From NCBI GenBank assembly GCA_030704615.1, contig CM060734.1:30272042-30336041 (forward strand): a stretch of 64,000 nucleotides of DNA, written 5' to 3'. Within the stretch, counting starts at the first letter, position 1, and every line of letters begins with the position of its first letter. The notes under the pieces were generated by a model. The model did no database searches, had not been told where the DNA came from, and was given only the letters and a program-made list of their open reading frames with translations. Shown one piece after another: positions 54,775 through 64,000 of this stretch. Origin of the DNA: Takakia lepidozioides. Lineage: Eukaryota > Streptophyta > Takakiopsida > Takakiales > Takakiaceae. The position numbers and the translations under genes were made by a program.

Positions 54775-55431
54775 GTGAGTCCCCCCCCCCCCCCCCCCAC
54801 TTCTGTGATACATTACTGTGCTAGGAACATCACACTTTGGTGCATGGAAGAACATTACGACGCCGATGACGATTGGAATGAAGATTCAGAGGACGACAAA
54901 GATGAAGATGAAGACGAAGACGGTGTGGAATGGCATGACGTCGATGTTGAGATTGCAGAGGAGGATGAGGATGAAGATGAAGATGAGGACGGTGTGGAAT
55001 GGCATGACGTCGATGTTGACATTGTAGAGGAGGAATTCGATCCATTGAGCAATGTGAATGATAGACACCGGTGGTGCGAGTTGCAGGCAGGAGAGTGGCA
55101 TGTGTTGTGGCACACAACCATGAATATGGTGGAGTATGGGCCACAACATGCCTCCCGTTGGATTCAGGTGCATATGCGGTGGGTTCTCATTTTCCGCGGT
55201 GACATTGAGGCCCGCTCTTTCATAAGCGCACCCGACGCACGATGCCCTCTCTGTATGTATCATTATGGGAATCCTAATGGCACTCATCGATCTCCTTACA
55301 CGTTGTTGATTTGCCATTGTGCAACGCATTGGATGTCCTGGAAGGTGGAGCACAGAACATTGGCCTGGGTTATATATAGAATCATCACTGGTGGAGACAT
55401 TCGCATCATGACTGAACCAGGCCATCCTTAG
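54775..55431 (+). CDS. Acidic protein with C-terminal Cys/His cluster
   Basis: About 200 residues. The first coding residues may start at the Met in M-E-E-H-Y-D-A-D-D-D (about 54844), since the sequence before it is a poly-C tract. Residues 25-90 are extremely acidic. A 63-bp unit encoding E-D-E-D-G-V-E-W-H-D-V-D-V-(E/D)-I is repeated in tandem (54908-54957 and 54971-55029). The second half is folded-looking: G-E-W-H-V-L-W-H-T-T-M-N, then C-P-L-C-M-Y-H-Y-G ... C-H-C-A-T-H-W-M-S-W, a possible zinc-binding cluster similar to those at the C-terminus of LINE or transposase proteins. No family recognised. It may be the end of the broken gene just upstream. Confidence 0.45.
   Translation: MSPPPPPPTSVIHYCARNITLWCMEEHYDADDDWNEDSEDDKDEDEDEDGVEWHDVDVEIAEEDEDEDEDEDGVEWHDVDVDIVEEEFDPLSNVNDRHRWCELQAGEWHVLWHTTMNMVEYGPQHASRWIQVHMRWVLIFRGDIEARSFISAPDARCPLCMYHYGNPNGTHRSPYTLLICHCATHWMSWKVEHRTLAWVIYRIITGGDIRIMTEPGHP
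54908..55029. repeat. 63-bp tandem duplication in acidic protein
   Basis: GACGGTGTGGAATGGCATGA and its continuation occur twice with 63-bp spacing and very few differences, keeping the frame. Confidence 0.8.
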
Positions 55432-55878
55432 GTTGAGGTGTACTTGGGAGGGCATATGTTCATTTTTGAATGGTACATATCAAAACAACTTCATCACAAA
55501 AAGTGTAACGAATAGACATTGAGGCTGCAAAATATAATTGGAATCCCCACTGGGGAGAAGGCAGATGCACTGCATGTCATACATTCGTTGCGAGGATGGG
55601 CAACAAGTCCAACATGGGACATTTCAGTGTACTGTGCTACAAGTGAGGAATGCCCAAACAATGGGGAGTAGATTACACATTGAAGGGGAAAGAGTATAAA
55701 AATAGGAAGGTGAATGCGTCCACAAATGCCATGGCAGTCACAGTCTTCTGGGATGGGGGTTCTTCGACCTTGTCCTAGGCTGTGAACGGTGGGTGGAGAC
55801 AGAGAGGGACAGAGAGAGGGGTGAGAGGGATACATCAGGGGGCAACAAAGAAAAGAAAAGAAGGTGGGGGGGGGAAGT

Positions 55879-56625
55879 GACTGACCTACCTCTGTCAGGG
55901 GCTGACGTTGGTAGTAAGACTTAACTTCACATATAGGATTAATCCGGGTTTTCCAGATATCCTCTACAAATCCCTTCACACAAGCATCAATCTGCTGTGT
56001 GTGAGATGCTCAAAAACTAGGCCTCAGAAGGGGCTGGACTTCTGGCTCAGCCTCGACTTTTTCAAAGTTAGTAAACAGAGGTACATGCACAATTCCCTTG
56101 ATAGATTTGAAGAGAGTGTCTCTTTGGTGAGAGAACCCCGGACAGTGTATCAGAAAATGAGTATTGTCTTCAGATTGCCCACACAACAGACAATTGCACT
56201 CTCCCTTTCCTCTCTGCTTCTGTTTGTTGTTCAAAGGTAGGCTTCCTACCCCGAGTTTAAATTTCAGTCTAGTGCGAGAGTGGGTAAACCCTTGAGGTCA
56301 TCCAAGATGTCCTCCCCATGTCACTGACTGGAAACAAGTTCAGGGAAGTTTTTTGCCTAACTTCATTTTTATCAGACAATCTTATGGCAACAGACATGGT
56401 TGGACACTACAGCCTCTAAGTCAGATTTATCCAGCAGGGTGAAGACTTGCGGTTCCAGGTCCAGGTCCTTGAGAATCTCTTCTACTGTCTTCCGCCAGGA
56501 CTTAGCCTGTTTGACAGGTCGGTGTGCGGTCATGTTTCCAAGATATAGAGTCGATTAACTTAGGATATCTGGTGTTGGACATATGCTGCAGCTGACCCCA
56601 CCATCTGACCTCCCCCCCCCCCCAA
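55879..56625 (-). mobile_element. LINE ORF2 3' fragment, minus strand
   Basis: Inverted copy of the same LINE. On the minus strand, from 56620: the L-I-D-S-I-S-W-K-like text (frames broken), C-N-C-L-L-C-G-Q-S-E-D-N-T-H-F-L-I-H-C (56170-56210, the ORF2 Cys/His knuckle), V-E-D-I-W-K-T-R-I-N-P and the 3' text ending GTCAGCCCCTGACAGAGG. Truncated at its 5' end. Confidence 0.65.
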
Positions 56626-56649
56626 ACCCATTTTTTTTCATTGTTGCCC

Positions 56650-58960
56650 CCTCTCCCTCTGTCTCCCTCTACTGGGAATTGGCAGTTTGCTATCAGTGTG
56701 GATTTTTTGTTTTTTTATCCTCTATTAGGCTTTTTCATCCATAGCCACCAGGATAGACACTGAATTACCTCTAGGATGGTTCTTTTTGGCCTTTTCATTC
56801 CTCCTCTATTGACTCTCATCCATACCGGATGAGTCACCATGGAAGAAAAGAATTACTTCTATGGAGGTTGCCAACACATCCTGTTTTTCCATCTGTACCG
56901 GATGAAAAACTACCAGGGTGATAATTTTTCATTCCTCTTTTATTGACTTTTTTTATCCATATCGGATGGTCTGGTAAGGAATGATAGAATTACCTAGATG
57001 GAAGGTAAGGCGCTGCCACGGATGATATTCCCTACTTTTTCATCCTGACACAAGTGATCTGTCTATGGATGATGTGATTATGACCTGGAATTGATCTTTA
57101 CTACCCCTAATTATGATTAATTACGGTGGAAACCCTGACCCCTACCCAAAACCTATTTTTAACCTTGCTGCGGATGAATCCGTCAGGGTATATGGATTCG
57201 TCCTACTATTTTTCATCCACGGATGAATAATCGAGGGACAACCCTATGTCGTCTCTCCGCTGTCAGAAGCACGCGAAGTGCTTCTGAGCTCGCGAGGAGA
57301 GTGTTATGGCGGGCGTGCTTCGGTGGCTGCCCCGTTTGTGGTGTCGTACCCATTCTGGACGAGCGCCTGGGGGGGGCACGAAGGGGCGCCTTGTCTCTCT
57401 TGCAGGCGGGAAACACCGCTATGAATGCAGTGGCATCTTCCTCTTCTGCTTTTTTTCTGTGCTTAGCAAGAATGCTTACGATGGGAAGTTCTCTCCCTCC
57501 TTTCTAGTGCCTTGCGATTGTGCCTGCTTTGCTTCATTGCTTATGTGCTTGTGGAGGCGGCTTGCTGCGGGTGGTGATGGCGCATACCCTCTCCCCAATC
57601 GCTTAAGGTCCTTTGGAGTTTAGGGATTCTCATGTTCTTATCTCTTTCTCTTGCTTTTGAGTTTCTTAGTTGATATCGATGACAAGTGTGAGGTCTGTGA
57701 ATCACCTGGGTTCCACAATCCTCACTAAGTTGTTGGTTTTTGTGGGGGCTTGTGATGGGACCAGGTGAGGATCCTCACCTACTTTGAAGTTTCTTGAGCA
57801 TGCGATTGGGATATGGGCTGAGGAGACCTAGGGTTGTGCGCGCTGTGAGGTGGCTGCTGGCTGGCAGCCCCAATTTCAACCCAACTGCCCTTGACTTGAT
57901 ATGCTCCAGCCTGCATTCTGCCTTGTCGTTCTGGCCTGACTGGCCTGTTTTTTGAGGCTTGCATACAAACCATACCCTACCTTTTAATCTTTGACAGCAC
58001 AGCCTGTGGATTACTAAGCTAGGTTGTAAGTTATTTTGGCCAAGAAGGATATGGTATTTGGTGGTATGTTTTTGGCGGTTTTGGGTAACTATGGATCTGA
58101 TGGCTTTGAAGTTCAAGGCGGCAGCCTGGTAGGGTACTGCCCTGCTCCTTGTCAGGCCTACTTCTGATGTGTAATGGATCGTAGTAAGTAGGTGTCTTTG
58201 CATGTTTTAGATGAACTCCTGAAGGTGAGGATGGTAAGCTGCAATGGAATCCTACCTACTGTTCTGGATCTGTCATGACATCAAGCCTATGACCTGCCAT
58301 CTGTTTTTTATACAAAAGAGGCTGGATCGCGGCTGTTCATGCTGTTTGTTGGTACAAGTCTTGAACCTGCAATCTGACAGGCTGCATTCACATTCCCTTG
58401 ATACCTTGTATGATCACATGTCTTAGGCTAAATACAAATGATATGGAATCTACTTCATTTGGCTCAAGTTGGATTGCTTGGTGGGATACTGAGATTCTGA
58501 CAAAATGCAGGCTGGTCCTTATGCCTTAGCTGATGCATGACCTGCCATAATTAATGGCTGAATTGGCAAGCTGCTGGTAGATGTACATGCTGAACCAAGA
58601 GGCCTTACAGCATGCACAGGGACAGCAATATCTTATCTTGTCCCACACAAGAACAAATCCCGCCCTCCCACCCTGTTTTGTCTTGGAAAAACTGGATGGT
58701 GTATAGATGGGCAGCAGGTTGCTACCATCCTACCTTACACTTATTTGTGATCCATGACAACATAATCTTGTTTCATGACATGAGTGGATAAGGAAATAGG
58801 CCTTTCCAGCCCCTTTGGCAAATCTGTCCAGGGGTTAGAAGCTACTTTGAAGAGGGAGAATCCTTATGAAGGGGTCTGGTATGCACTCCCTTACGGGGTG
58901 AGTGCATACCACACTTACTCCATAAGGGACTGTCATACCAGGGGCTGGTTGGTGGGTGCC
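56650..58960. repeat. 2.3-kb tandem repeat, unit 1
   Basis: Starts with a CT-rich lead (TCTCCCTCTACTGGGAATTGG) and several CATCC...GGATG inverted pairs. AATCGAGGGACAACCCTATGTC and the hairpin AGAAGCAC-GCGAA-GTGCTTCT (57265-57285) follow, then a long non-coding part with TTGTGATGGGACCAGGTGAGG. It aligns with unit 2 over most of its length. Its right end carries extra sequence (about 58690-58960) with a perfect 11-bp hairpin at 58878-58910. Open frames inside are not conserved between the two units, so I call it non-coding. Confidence 0.8.
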
Positions 58961-61240
58961 CCCTCTCTCCCTCTGTCTCCCTCTCTACTGGGAATTGGCA
59001 GTTTGCTATCAGTGTTGACTTCTTGTTTTCTCATCCTCTATCAGGCTTTTTCATCCATACCGGATGAGCCACCAGGATGGACACTGAGTTACCTCTAGGA
59101 TGGTTCTTTTGGCCTTTTCATTCCTCCTATATTGACTCTCATCCATACCGGATGAGTCACCATGGAAGAAAATAATTACCTCTATGGAGGTTGCCAACAG
59201 CATCATGTTTTTCCATCCGTACCGGATGAAAAACTACTAGGGTGATAATTTTTCATTCCTCTTTTATTGACTCTTTTTATCCATACCGGATGGTCTGGTG
59301 AGGAATGATAGAATTACCTAGATGGAGGTAAGACGCTGCCACGGATGATATTCCCTACTTTTTCATCCTGACACAAGTGATCTGTCTATGGATGATGTGA
59401 TTATGGCCTGGAATTGATCTTTACTACCCCTAATTATGATTAATTACGGTGGAAACCCTAACCCCTACCCCAAAATCTATTTTTAACCTTGCTGCGGATG
59501 AAATCCGTCAAGGTATACGGATGCGTCCTACTATTTCTCATCCACGGATGAGTAATCGAGGGACAACCCTATGTCATCTCTCCCGCTGTCAGAAGCACGC
59601 GATGTGCTTCTGAGCTCGCGAGGAGAGTGTTATGGCGGACGTGCTTCGGTGGCTGCTCCGTTTGTGGTGTCGTACCAATGCTGGACGAGCGCCTGGGGGG
59701 GCGCGAAGGCGGCGCCTTGTCTCTCTTGCAGCGGGAAACACCGCTATGAATGCAGTGGCATCTTCCCTCTTCTGGCTTTTTCTGTGCTTAGCAAGAATGC
59801 TTATGATGGGAAGTTCTCTTCCTCCTTTCTAGTGCCTTGCGATTGTGCCTGCTTTGCTTCATTGCTTATGTGCTTTGTGGAGGCGGCTTGCTGCGGGTGG
59901 TGATGGCGCATAACCCTCTTCCCCAATCGCTTAAGGTGCCTTTGGAGTTTAGGGATTCTCATGTTCTTATCTCTTTCTCTTGCTTTTGAGTTTCTTAGTT
60001 GACGTCGATGACAAGTGTGAGGGTCTGTGATTCACCTGGGGTTCCATAATCCTCACTAACTTGTTGGTTTTTGTGGGGGCTTGTGATGGGACCAGGTGAG
60101 GATCCTCACCTACTTTGAAGTTTCTTGAGCATGCAGATTGGGATATGGGCTGAGGAGACCTATGGGTTTTTGTGTTGTGAGGTGGATGCTGTCTGCAGCC
60201 CCGAATTCAACCCGACTGCCCCTAGTTTGGCATGCTACAGCCTGCGTTTTGGCCTTTGTCGTTCTGCCGCCGATGTGCAGCTCGGCCTGACTGGCCTGTT
60301 TTTTGAGGCTTGCATACAAACCATACCCTACCTTTTGATCTTTGACAGCAAGGCCTGTGGATTATTGAGCTAGGTTGTAAGTTCTTTTGGCCAAAGAGGA
60401 TCTGGTTTCTGGTGGTATTTTTTTGGCGGTTTTGGGTATCTATGGATATGGTGGCCTTGAAGGTTATGGCGGCAGCCTGATAGGGCAATGCCCTGCTCCT
60501 TTTCGGGCCTGCTTCTGATGTGTACTGGATCATAGTAAGGTGTTCTTTGCATGTTTTAGCATGGAACTCTTGAAGGATGAGGATGGTAAGCTGCAATGGG
60601 ATCCTACCTATAGTTTTGGATCTGACATCAGGCCTATGACCTCCAATCTGGTTTTTTATATGCAAAAGAGGCTGGATCTCGGCTGTTCAAGTTGCTTGTA
60701 GGTACAAGTCTTGAACTTGCATTTTGACAGGTTGAATTCACATTCCCTTGACACCTTGTATGATCACATGTCTTAGGATGAATACAAATGATATGGAATT
60801 TATTTCATCTTGCCCAAGTTGGATTGCTTGGTGGCATATTGTGATTTTGACAAACTGCAGGTTGGTCCTTATGCCTTGGCTGATGCATGACCTGCCATAA
60901 TTAATGGCTGAAAAGGTAAGTTGCTGCAACCCGTGGATCATGTCCAAGATACCTGTGTGAAAACGTGTCTTGAAATGGTAATAGGGCAGGCTGGACCATG
61001 GTACCTTGCCCTTTGCATGACCTCAGCATTTTTGTGCTCCTTCAATATATGACCTGCTGGTAAGGTATGTGTACAGGCTGAACCAAGAGGCCTTGCAGCC
61101 TGCACAGGGGCAATAATATCTTATTTTGTCCCACACATGAACAAATGATTCATTGGCCAAGATGGCCGGATCTCGGGTGTTCAAGATGCTTGCATCCCCT
61201 ACATGAAACCCCACCCTCCCACCCTGTTTTATCATGACTG
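58961..61240. repeat. 2.3-kb tandem repeat, unit 2
   Basis: Second copy, offset by about 2303 bp: CTACTGGGAATTGGCAG at about 58986 versus 56681, GGGACAACCCTATGTC at 59560 versus 57235, and TTGTGATGGGACCAGGTGAGGATCCTCACC at 60081 versus 57748. Differences are scattered substitutions and small gaps. It ends near CCCACCCTCCCACCCTGTTTT (about 61205-61225), matching 58664-58680 in unit 1. Confidence 0.8.
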
Positions 61241-61284
61241 ATTGGGTGATGTCAATTCATGGGAAGCTATGATAAGAATGGAAA

Positions 61285-61936
61285 TGTTAGATGATGTCAA
61301 GGACGAGAACATGACTGAACACAAACAAGAGATAAGACTAGAGGTACAAGGCTAGACAAGAAGTCAAGGTCAGCGTGGCCGAATGCCCGATGAGTAAATA
61401 AAAATCAAGACGATCTTTATAACAATGAACAAGAGTACAAGATATTGGAACACGACTTGAATACTGGAATGCTGGAAACTGGACTGGAGTACCAGATACT
61501 GGAAACTGGGCTAGGGTACTGGGAACTGGACTGCAGTACTGGGAACTGGAAACAAGAGTAGCTTGAAGTGGTGTTGGCGAGACTGAAGAGTGTCCAGTCT
61601 CGCCTCCTATATATACTGGCTACTAAGAAGCTTCCCTAAGAAGCTTCCCCTATGGAGGTTGCTTGCTGGAAAAAATTCCAAGATTAAACAAAGGTTTCTT
61701 GATGGAGAAGTTTCCTTAAACAAATGAGGTATCTTGACGGAGAAGTTTTCTCCAAAGGAAGCTTCCTGAGCAGTTTCCTAAGTTACTCTTGGTAATTTGG
61801 TAAACTCCCGGTAACTTGGTAAGTAATGGTAAATCATGGTAAATCACGGTAAGTCATGGTAACTTTCGGTAACATGGTAACTTGATAACTTCTGGTATTG
61901 ACTCCTGGTAAGTTCCTCTAGACTCTGTCCGTGACA
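61285..61936 (-). repeat. 3' LTR of the PHD-finger gypsy element
   Basis: On the minus strand: TGTCACGGACAGAG...ACATCATCTAACA, 652 bp. The inner edge adjoins a perfect polypurine tract, which fixes the orientation. It contains an array of GGTAA words (61790-61912), short CTGGAAACTGG repeats (61450-61555) and TATATATAGGAGG on the minus strand (61600-61613), a likely TATA box. Confidence 0.72.
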
Positions 61937-61952
61937 TTACCCCCTCCTCTAG
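61937..61952 (-). promoter_or_regulatory. Polypurine tract of the PHD-finger gypsy element
   Basis: Minus strand AGAGGAGGGGGTAA directly abuts the TG of the LTR. Confidence 0.8.
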
Positions 61953-63185
61953 CGCTGAGTTCCTCGAGGAGCGGTAAAATCTTGGACTTGCTTATAGTTG
62001 GAGAAAATCCAAAATCCGGCGAATGGTACTTGCCAAGTATTCGGCTCTTCGTTCTTGACTCAAATGATTTATAGGTCCCTACAACCATCGATAGTGTCCA
62101 ACACCTTGAACTTGGGACCACGCAGTGATTTGAGCATTCTGATTTTCGAAACTCCCTTCAAACATGATTTCGTTGCCATCTGGGTCCGAAGCCTCAACCT
62201 CCAACAAAATTATCAGACTTTGAGTAGGCTCCACTTGCCGTTGTACGGGATCCTGACGAGGAAGTACGCGTCGCATTGGTGGCCCATCGTCTCGAGAACG
62301 TCGGCGTGATGTTGAAGGTCGTGAGAGTCAAAACGGCTGATCTGGTAGCTGGGTAAGCGACAACTCCAATGTATCTGGTTCCTGCGACTCCATACTGCCT
62401 GTCGTGCGCATACATATCGCTACACAACTACATCGCTGTCCAAACCACACCATACATATATGCACAATAAAGTAGTCTGCCACAATCGCCCCCTGATCGA
62501 GTGATAGAAAACCAACGAACACACTGTTTACACAAAACATGAAAACCAAACCATCACTCTTAGAAATAGTAGTCGAGCCAGGGGCACCCCAAGCTATGGG
62601 GACTCCACCCCACAACAACCTACACTCCCATCATGAGTACACTAAGATCTAAACGCATGCAGGAGCTCGGTCGCGCAGGCTCAACTCGAGAAAGATGAGC
62701 CGCGCGACTGCCGCTCTCGTGAAGATAAGACGGACCAGGTGTCAAACTAAACTTGACATCTGATTTAACACTTGACCTAAATCCAAGTGTTAAATACAAA
62801 TAACTAGTTTTATTCTAGCTGTTTTCACACTGTGCTTATTTAACTTGACAGCTGTTGTGCGCATACATATCGCTACACAACTACATCGCTGTCCAAACCA
62901 CACCACACATATATGCACAATAAAGTAGTCTGCCACAATCGCCCCCCTAGCTGGTGGATAGGTCCCTCTACCTCCAGATAGCTACAAGATGAAATAGCCA
63001 CAACCGTACTAAGTCCTCCATCACTGTCCCTATTGTACTCAAACTCTATAGATCAAGAGGCCGGGTACAAGAGTAGCCCCATCGTTAGTCGCCGTCTTGC
63101 AATCTGTGAACTTGAGCCAGGATCTCGTGTGTTCAAGGTCTCCTAGTAGCGGGCCTTGCGTTTCTTGTTAGCCTTCCATGGTTGT
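61953..63185 (-). other. 3' untranslated region with duplicated 86-bp segment
   Basis: No coding region. A segment starting TGCGCATACATATCGCTACA and ending CCACAATCGCCCCC occurs at 62406-62495 and again at 62855-62946, nearly identical, 450 bp apart. Between them is a perfect hairpin, TTAACACTTG (62765-62774) and CAAGTGTTAA (62784-62793). Confidence 0.65.
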
Positions 63186-63187
63186 AT

Positions 63188-63530
63188 CCACTCCCACTAT
63201 CCAATGCAATGTGGACATAACCAATCCCCATCTGGAACCATCTCAAGAGGTGGAGTCAAGCATCCCATATGCCAACCTCTGGAGCATCGATCACACACCA
63301 ACATGGTGGCTGCCCCTTTAGCAGACCCACACAACATGCACCTCAAACCTGCAGATACCACTGCCAGGTTGGGTCAATCCTGCCATCGACATTCGGAAGG
63401 TGACATGGCGCACAATTACGCACATGGTCCTTCCAAGTTATGCCATCCCGACCCTCCAAGACCAAGACGCCTGAGGGCAAGACCTCTCGAACCCTCAAAA
63501 TAACACGTCCTGCAGTCACATCCAGGGTTG
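63188..63530 (-). pseudogene. Integrase C-terminal region fused to a PHD finger
   Basis: Minus strand. From 63530 the frame reads V-T-A-G-R-V-I-L-R-V-R-E-V-L-P-S-G-V then W-K-D-H-V-R-N-C-A-P-C-H-L-P-N-V-D-G, the end of a Ty3-type integrase with an extra Cys/His group. A one-base change near 63360 leads to a PHD finger with a complete C4-H-C3 set: C-M-L-C, C-D-R-C, G-W-H-M-G-C-L-T-P-P-L, then D-W-L-C-P-H-C, followed by I-G and a TAG stop. PHD fingers of this form read histone H3 tails. The W in G-W-H and the hydrophobic L-T-P-P-L are the standard core. Another one-base change near 63530 separates it from the integrase core, so this copy is broken. Confidence 0.85.
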
Positions 63531-64000
63531 TAGAGCAGTCTGCTGCAGATAGACATAGTCACCAGGGTTGAATCTCCGAACCCCAGGACGATAGCCCCCA
63601 CCACGTATGGTAGCATACCTCAACGTATCACGGTGTTGTGCAATGGCAAGGTTCTCGAAAGCCATGGGCATGACTCTCTTGAACAACTCTGCACGCTGCT
63701 CACATGCACGTGCCCACACGTCCGGATCGTCAAGGTTAAGAACTGTAGCAGTTTCTCTGCGAATGGATGTAGGCAAATCCGGCTCTCGGCCAAAGAGAAG
63801 AAAGTATGGTGAGAAGGAGGCAAGTGATGCTTGCTTGCTGAACCTGTAGCCCATGGCTAACCAGGGTAACTGAAGGTCCCAATCTCCTAGGTGTCCCTTC
63901 TGCAAGCCATACTTGCGCAAACCCCTCTTTACTGTCTGAACAACTCTCTCTGCCAAGCCATCGGCCTCAGGATGATCCCGAGAAGTGGTGCGGTGGTCTA
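63516..64000 (-). CDS. Gypsy integrase core, partial
   Basis: Minus strand, entering from beyond the window: D-H-P-E-A-D-G-L-A-E-R-V-V-Q-T-V-K-R-G-L, with the catalytic Glu in E-A-D-G-L-A-E-R-V. G-D-W-D-L-Q-L-P-W-L-A-M-G-Y, S-P-Y-F-L-L-F-G-R-E-P-D-L-P and F-N-P-G-D-Y-V-Y-L follow. This is the end of the rve core and the start of the C-terminal domain of a Ty3/gypsy integrase. The first two Asp residues lie outside. Confidence 0.88.
   Translation of the reverse strand, partial: DHRTTSRDHPEADGLAERVVQTVKRGLRKYGLQKGHLGDWDLQLPWLAMGYRFSKQASLASFSPYFLLFGREPDLPTSIRRETATVLNLDDPDVWARACEQRAELFKRVMPMAFENLAIAQHRDTLRYATIRGGGYRPGVRRFNPGDYVYLQQTALQPWM

Larger units (their letters stand above)
61285..64000 (-). 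mobile_element. Partial Ty3/gypsy element ending in a PHD finger
   Basis: 3' half on the minus strand, continuing beyond the window. In minus-strand order: integrase core (64000-63516), integrase C-terminal region (63530-63355), PHD finger and stop (about 63350-63188), 3' untranslated region with repeats, polypurine tract (61937-61952) and 3' LTR (61285-61936). The 5' half and the second LTR are outside, so target duplication cannot be tested. Confidence 0.8.

Noticed and set aside
54781-54799. Poly-C tract giving a poly-Pro start of the acidic protein
   Set aside because: Homopolymer of uncertain length; the protein more likely begins at a Met downstream.
57213-60373. Open frames inside the 2.3-kb repeat units
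   Set aside because: Frames are not preserved between the two units despite high nucleotide similarity.

Overview
The window is nuclear eukaryotic DNA from a green-lineage organism, most likely a streptophyte (land plant or charophyte alga). The evidence is introns with GT/AG borders, a plant-type calmodulin-like protein, a TNP2/DUF4218-type CACTA transposon, a chromovirus whose primer-binding site fits initiator-Met tRNA, and a very large Tat/Ogre-like retroelement. I cannot name the species. There are no bacterial operons, rRNA genes or CRISPR arrays. Roughly three quarters of the window is transposable elements and their debris.

Layout: 2.0-2.6 kb (-) intact intronless calmodulin-like gene. 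4.87-6.24 kb (+) spliced METTL21/Methyltransf_16-type methyltransferase gene with its first exon(s) unresolved. 7.21-7.99 kb piggyBac-like non-autonomous element with TTAA target duplication. 9.28-13.5 kb (+) multi-exon, partly broken gene with a C2HC zinc finger at the front and a Ulp1/SENP-type protease at the end. 15.4-15.8 kb LINE tail. 16.2-23.9 kb CACTA element carrying a SET-domain gene, a TNP2 transposase with DUF4218/DUF4216 segments, and arrays of GC-rich palindromes near both ends.

24.54-31.84 kb (-) is a complete Ty3/gypsy chromovirus (two LTRs, GTGTT target duplication, gag, protease, RT, RNase H, integrase, chromodomain) into which a 0.35 kb piece of the neighbouring Tat-like element has been spliced. 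33.0-34.8 kb holds a 68-bp tandem repeat, a tRNA-like SINE head and duplicated exons resembling the PDF motif of plant organellar ssDNA-binding (OSB) proteins. 35.4-36.2 kb (+) is a broken trihelix/Myb-like gene. 36.28-49.57 kb (+) is a 13.3-kb Tat/Ogre-like element (GCCAC target duplication, ~1-kb LTRs) with an extra ORF before gag, at least 3.7 kb of extra ORFs after pol, and related CACAGCC tandem repeats in the LTRs and after pol.

50.2-50.7 kb holds two exons of a proteasome ATPase RPT4-like gene cut off by a CT microsatellite and LINE debris. 50.75-52.7 and 55.9-56.6 kb are LINE fragments. 52.7-55.4 kb holds unrecognised coding remnants. 56.65-61.24 kb is a 2.3-kb unit in tandem duplicate. 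From 61.28 kb to the window edge is the 3' half (minus strand) of a Ty3/gypsy element whose polyprotein ends in a complete PHD finger instead of a chromodomain.

The main biological theme is chromatin-related modules carried by mobile elements: SET (CACTA), chromodomain (chromovirus), PHD finger (partial gypsy) and a SUMO-protease-like gene nearby. Many element ORFs are broken by single-base frame changes although their LTRs are nearly identical, so some breaks may be assembly indels rather than decay.
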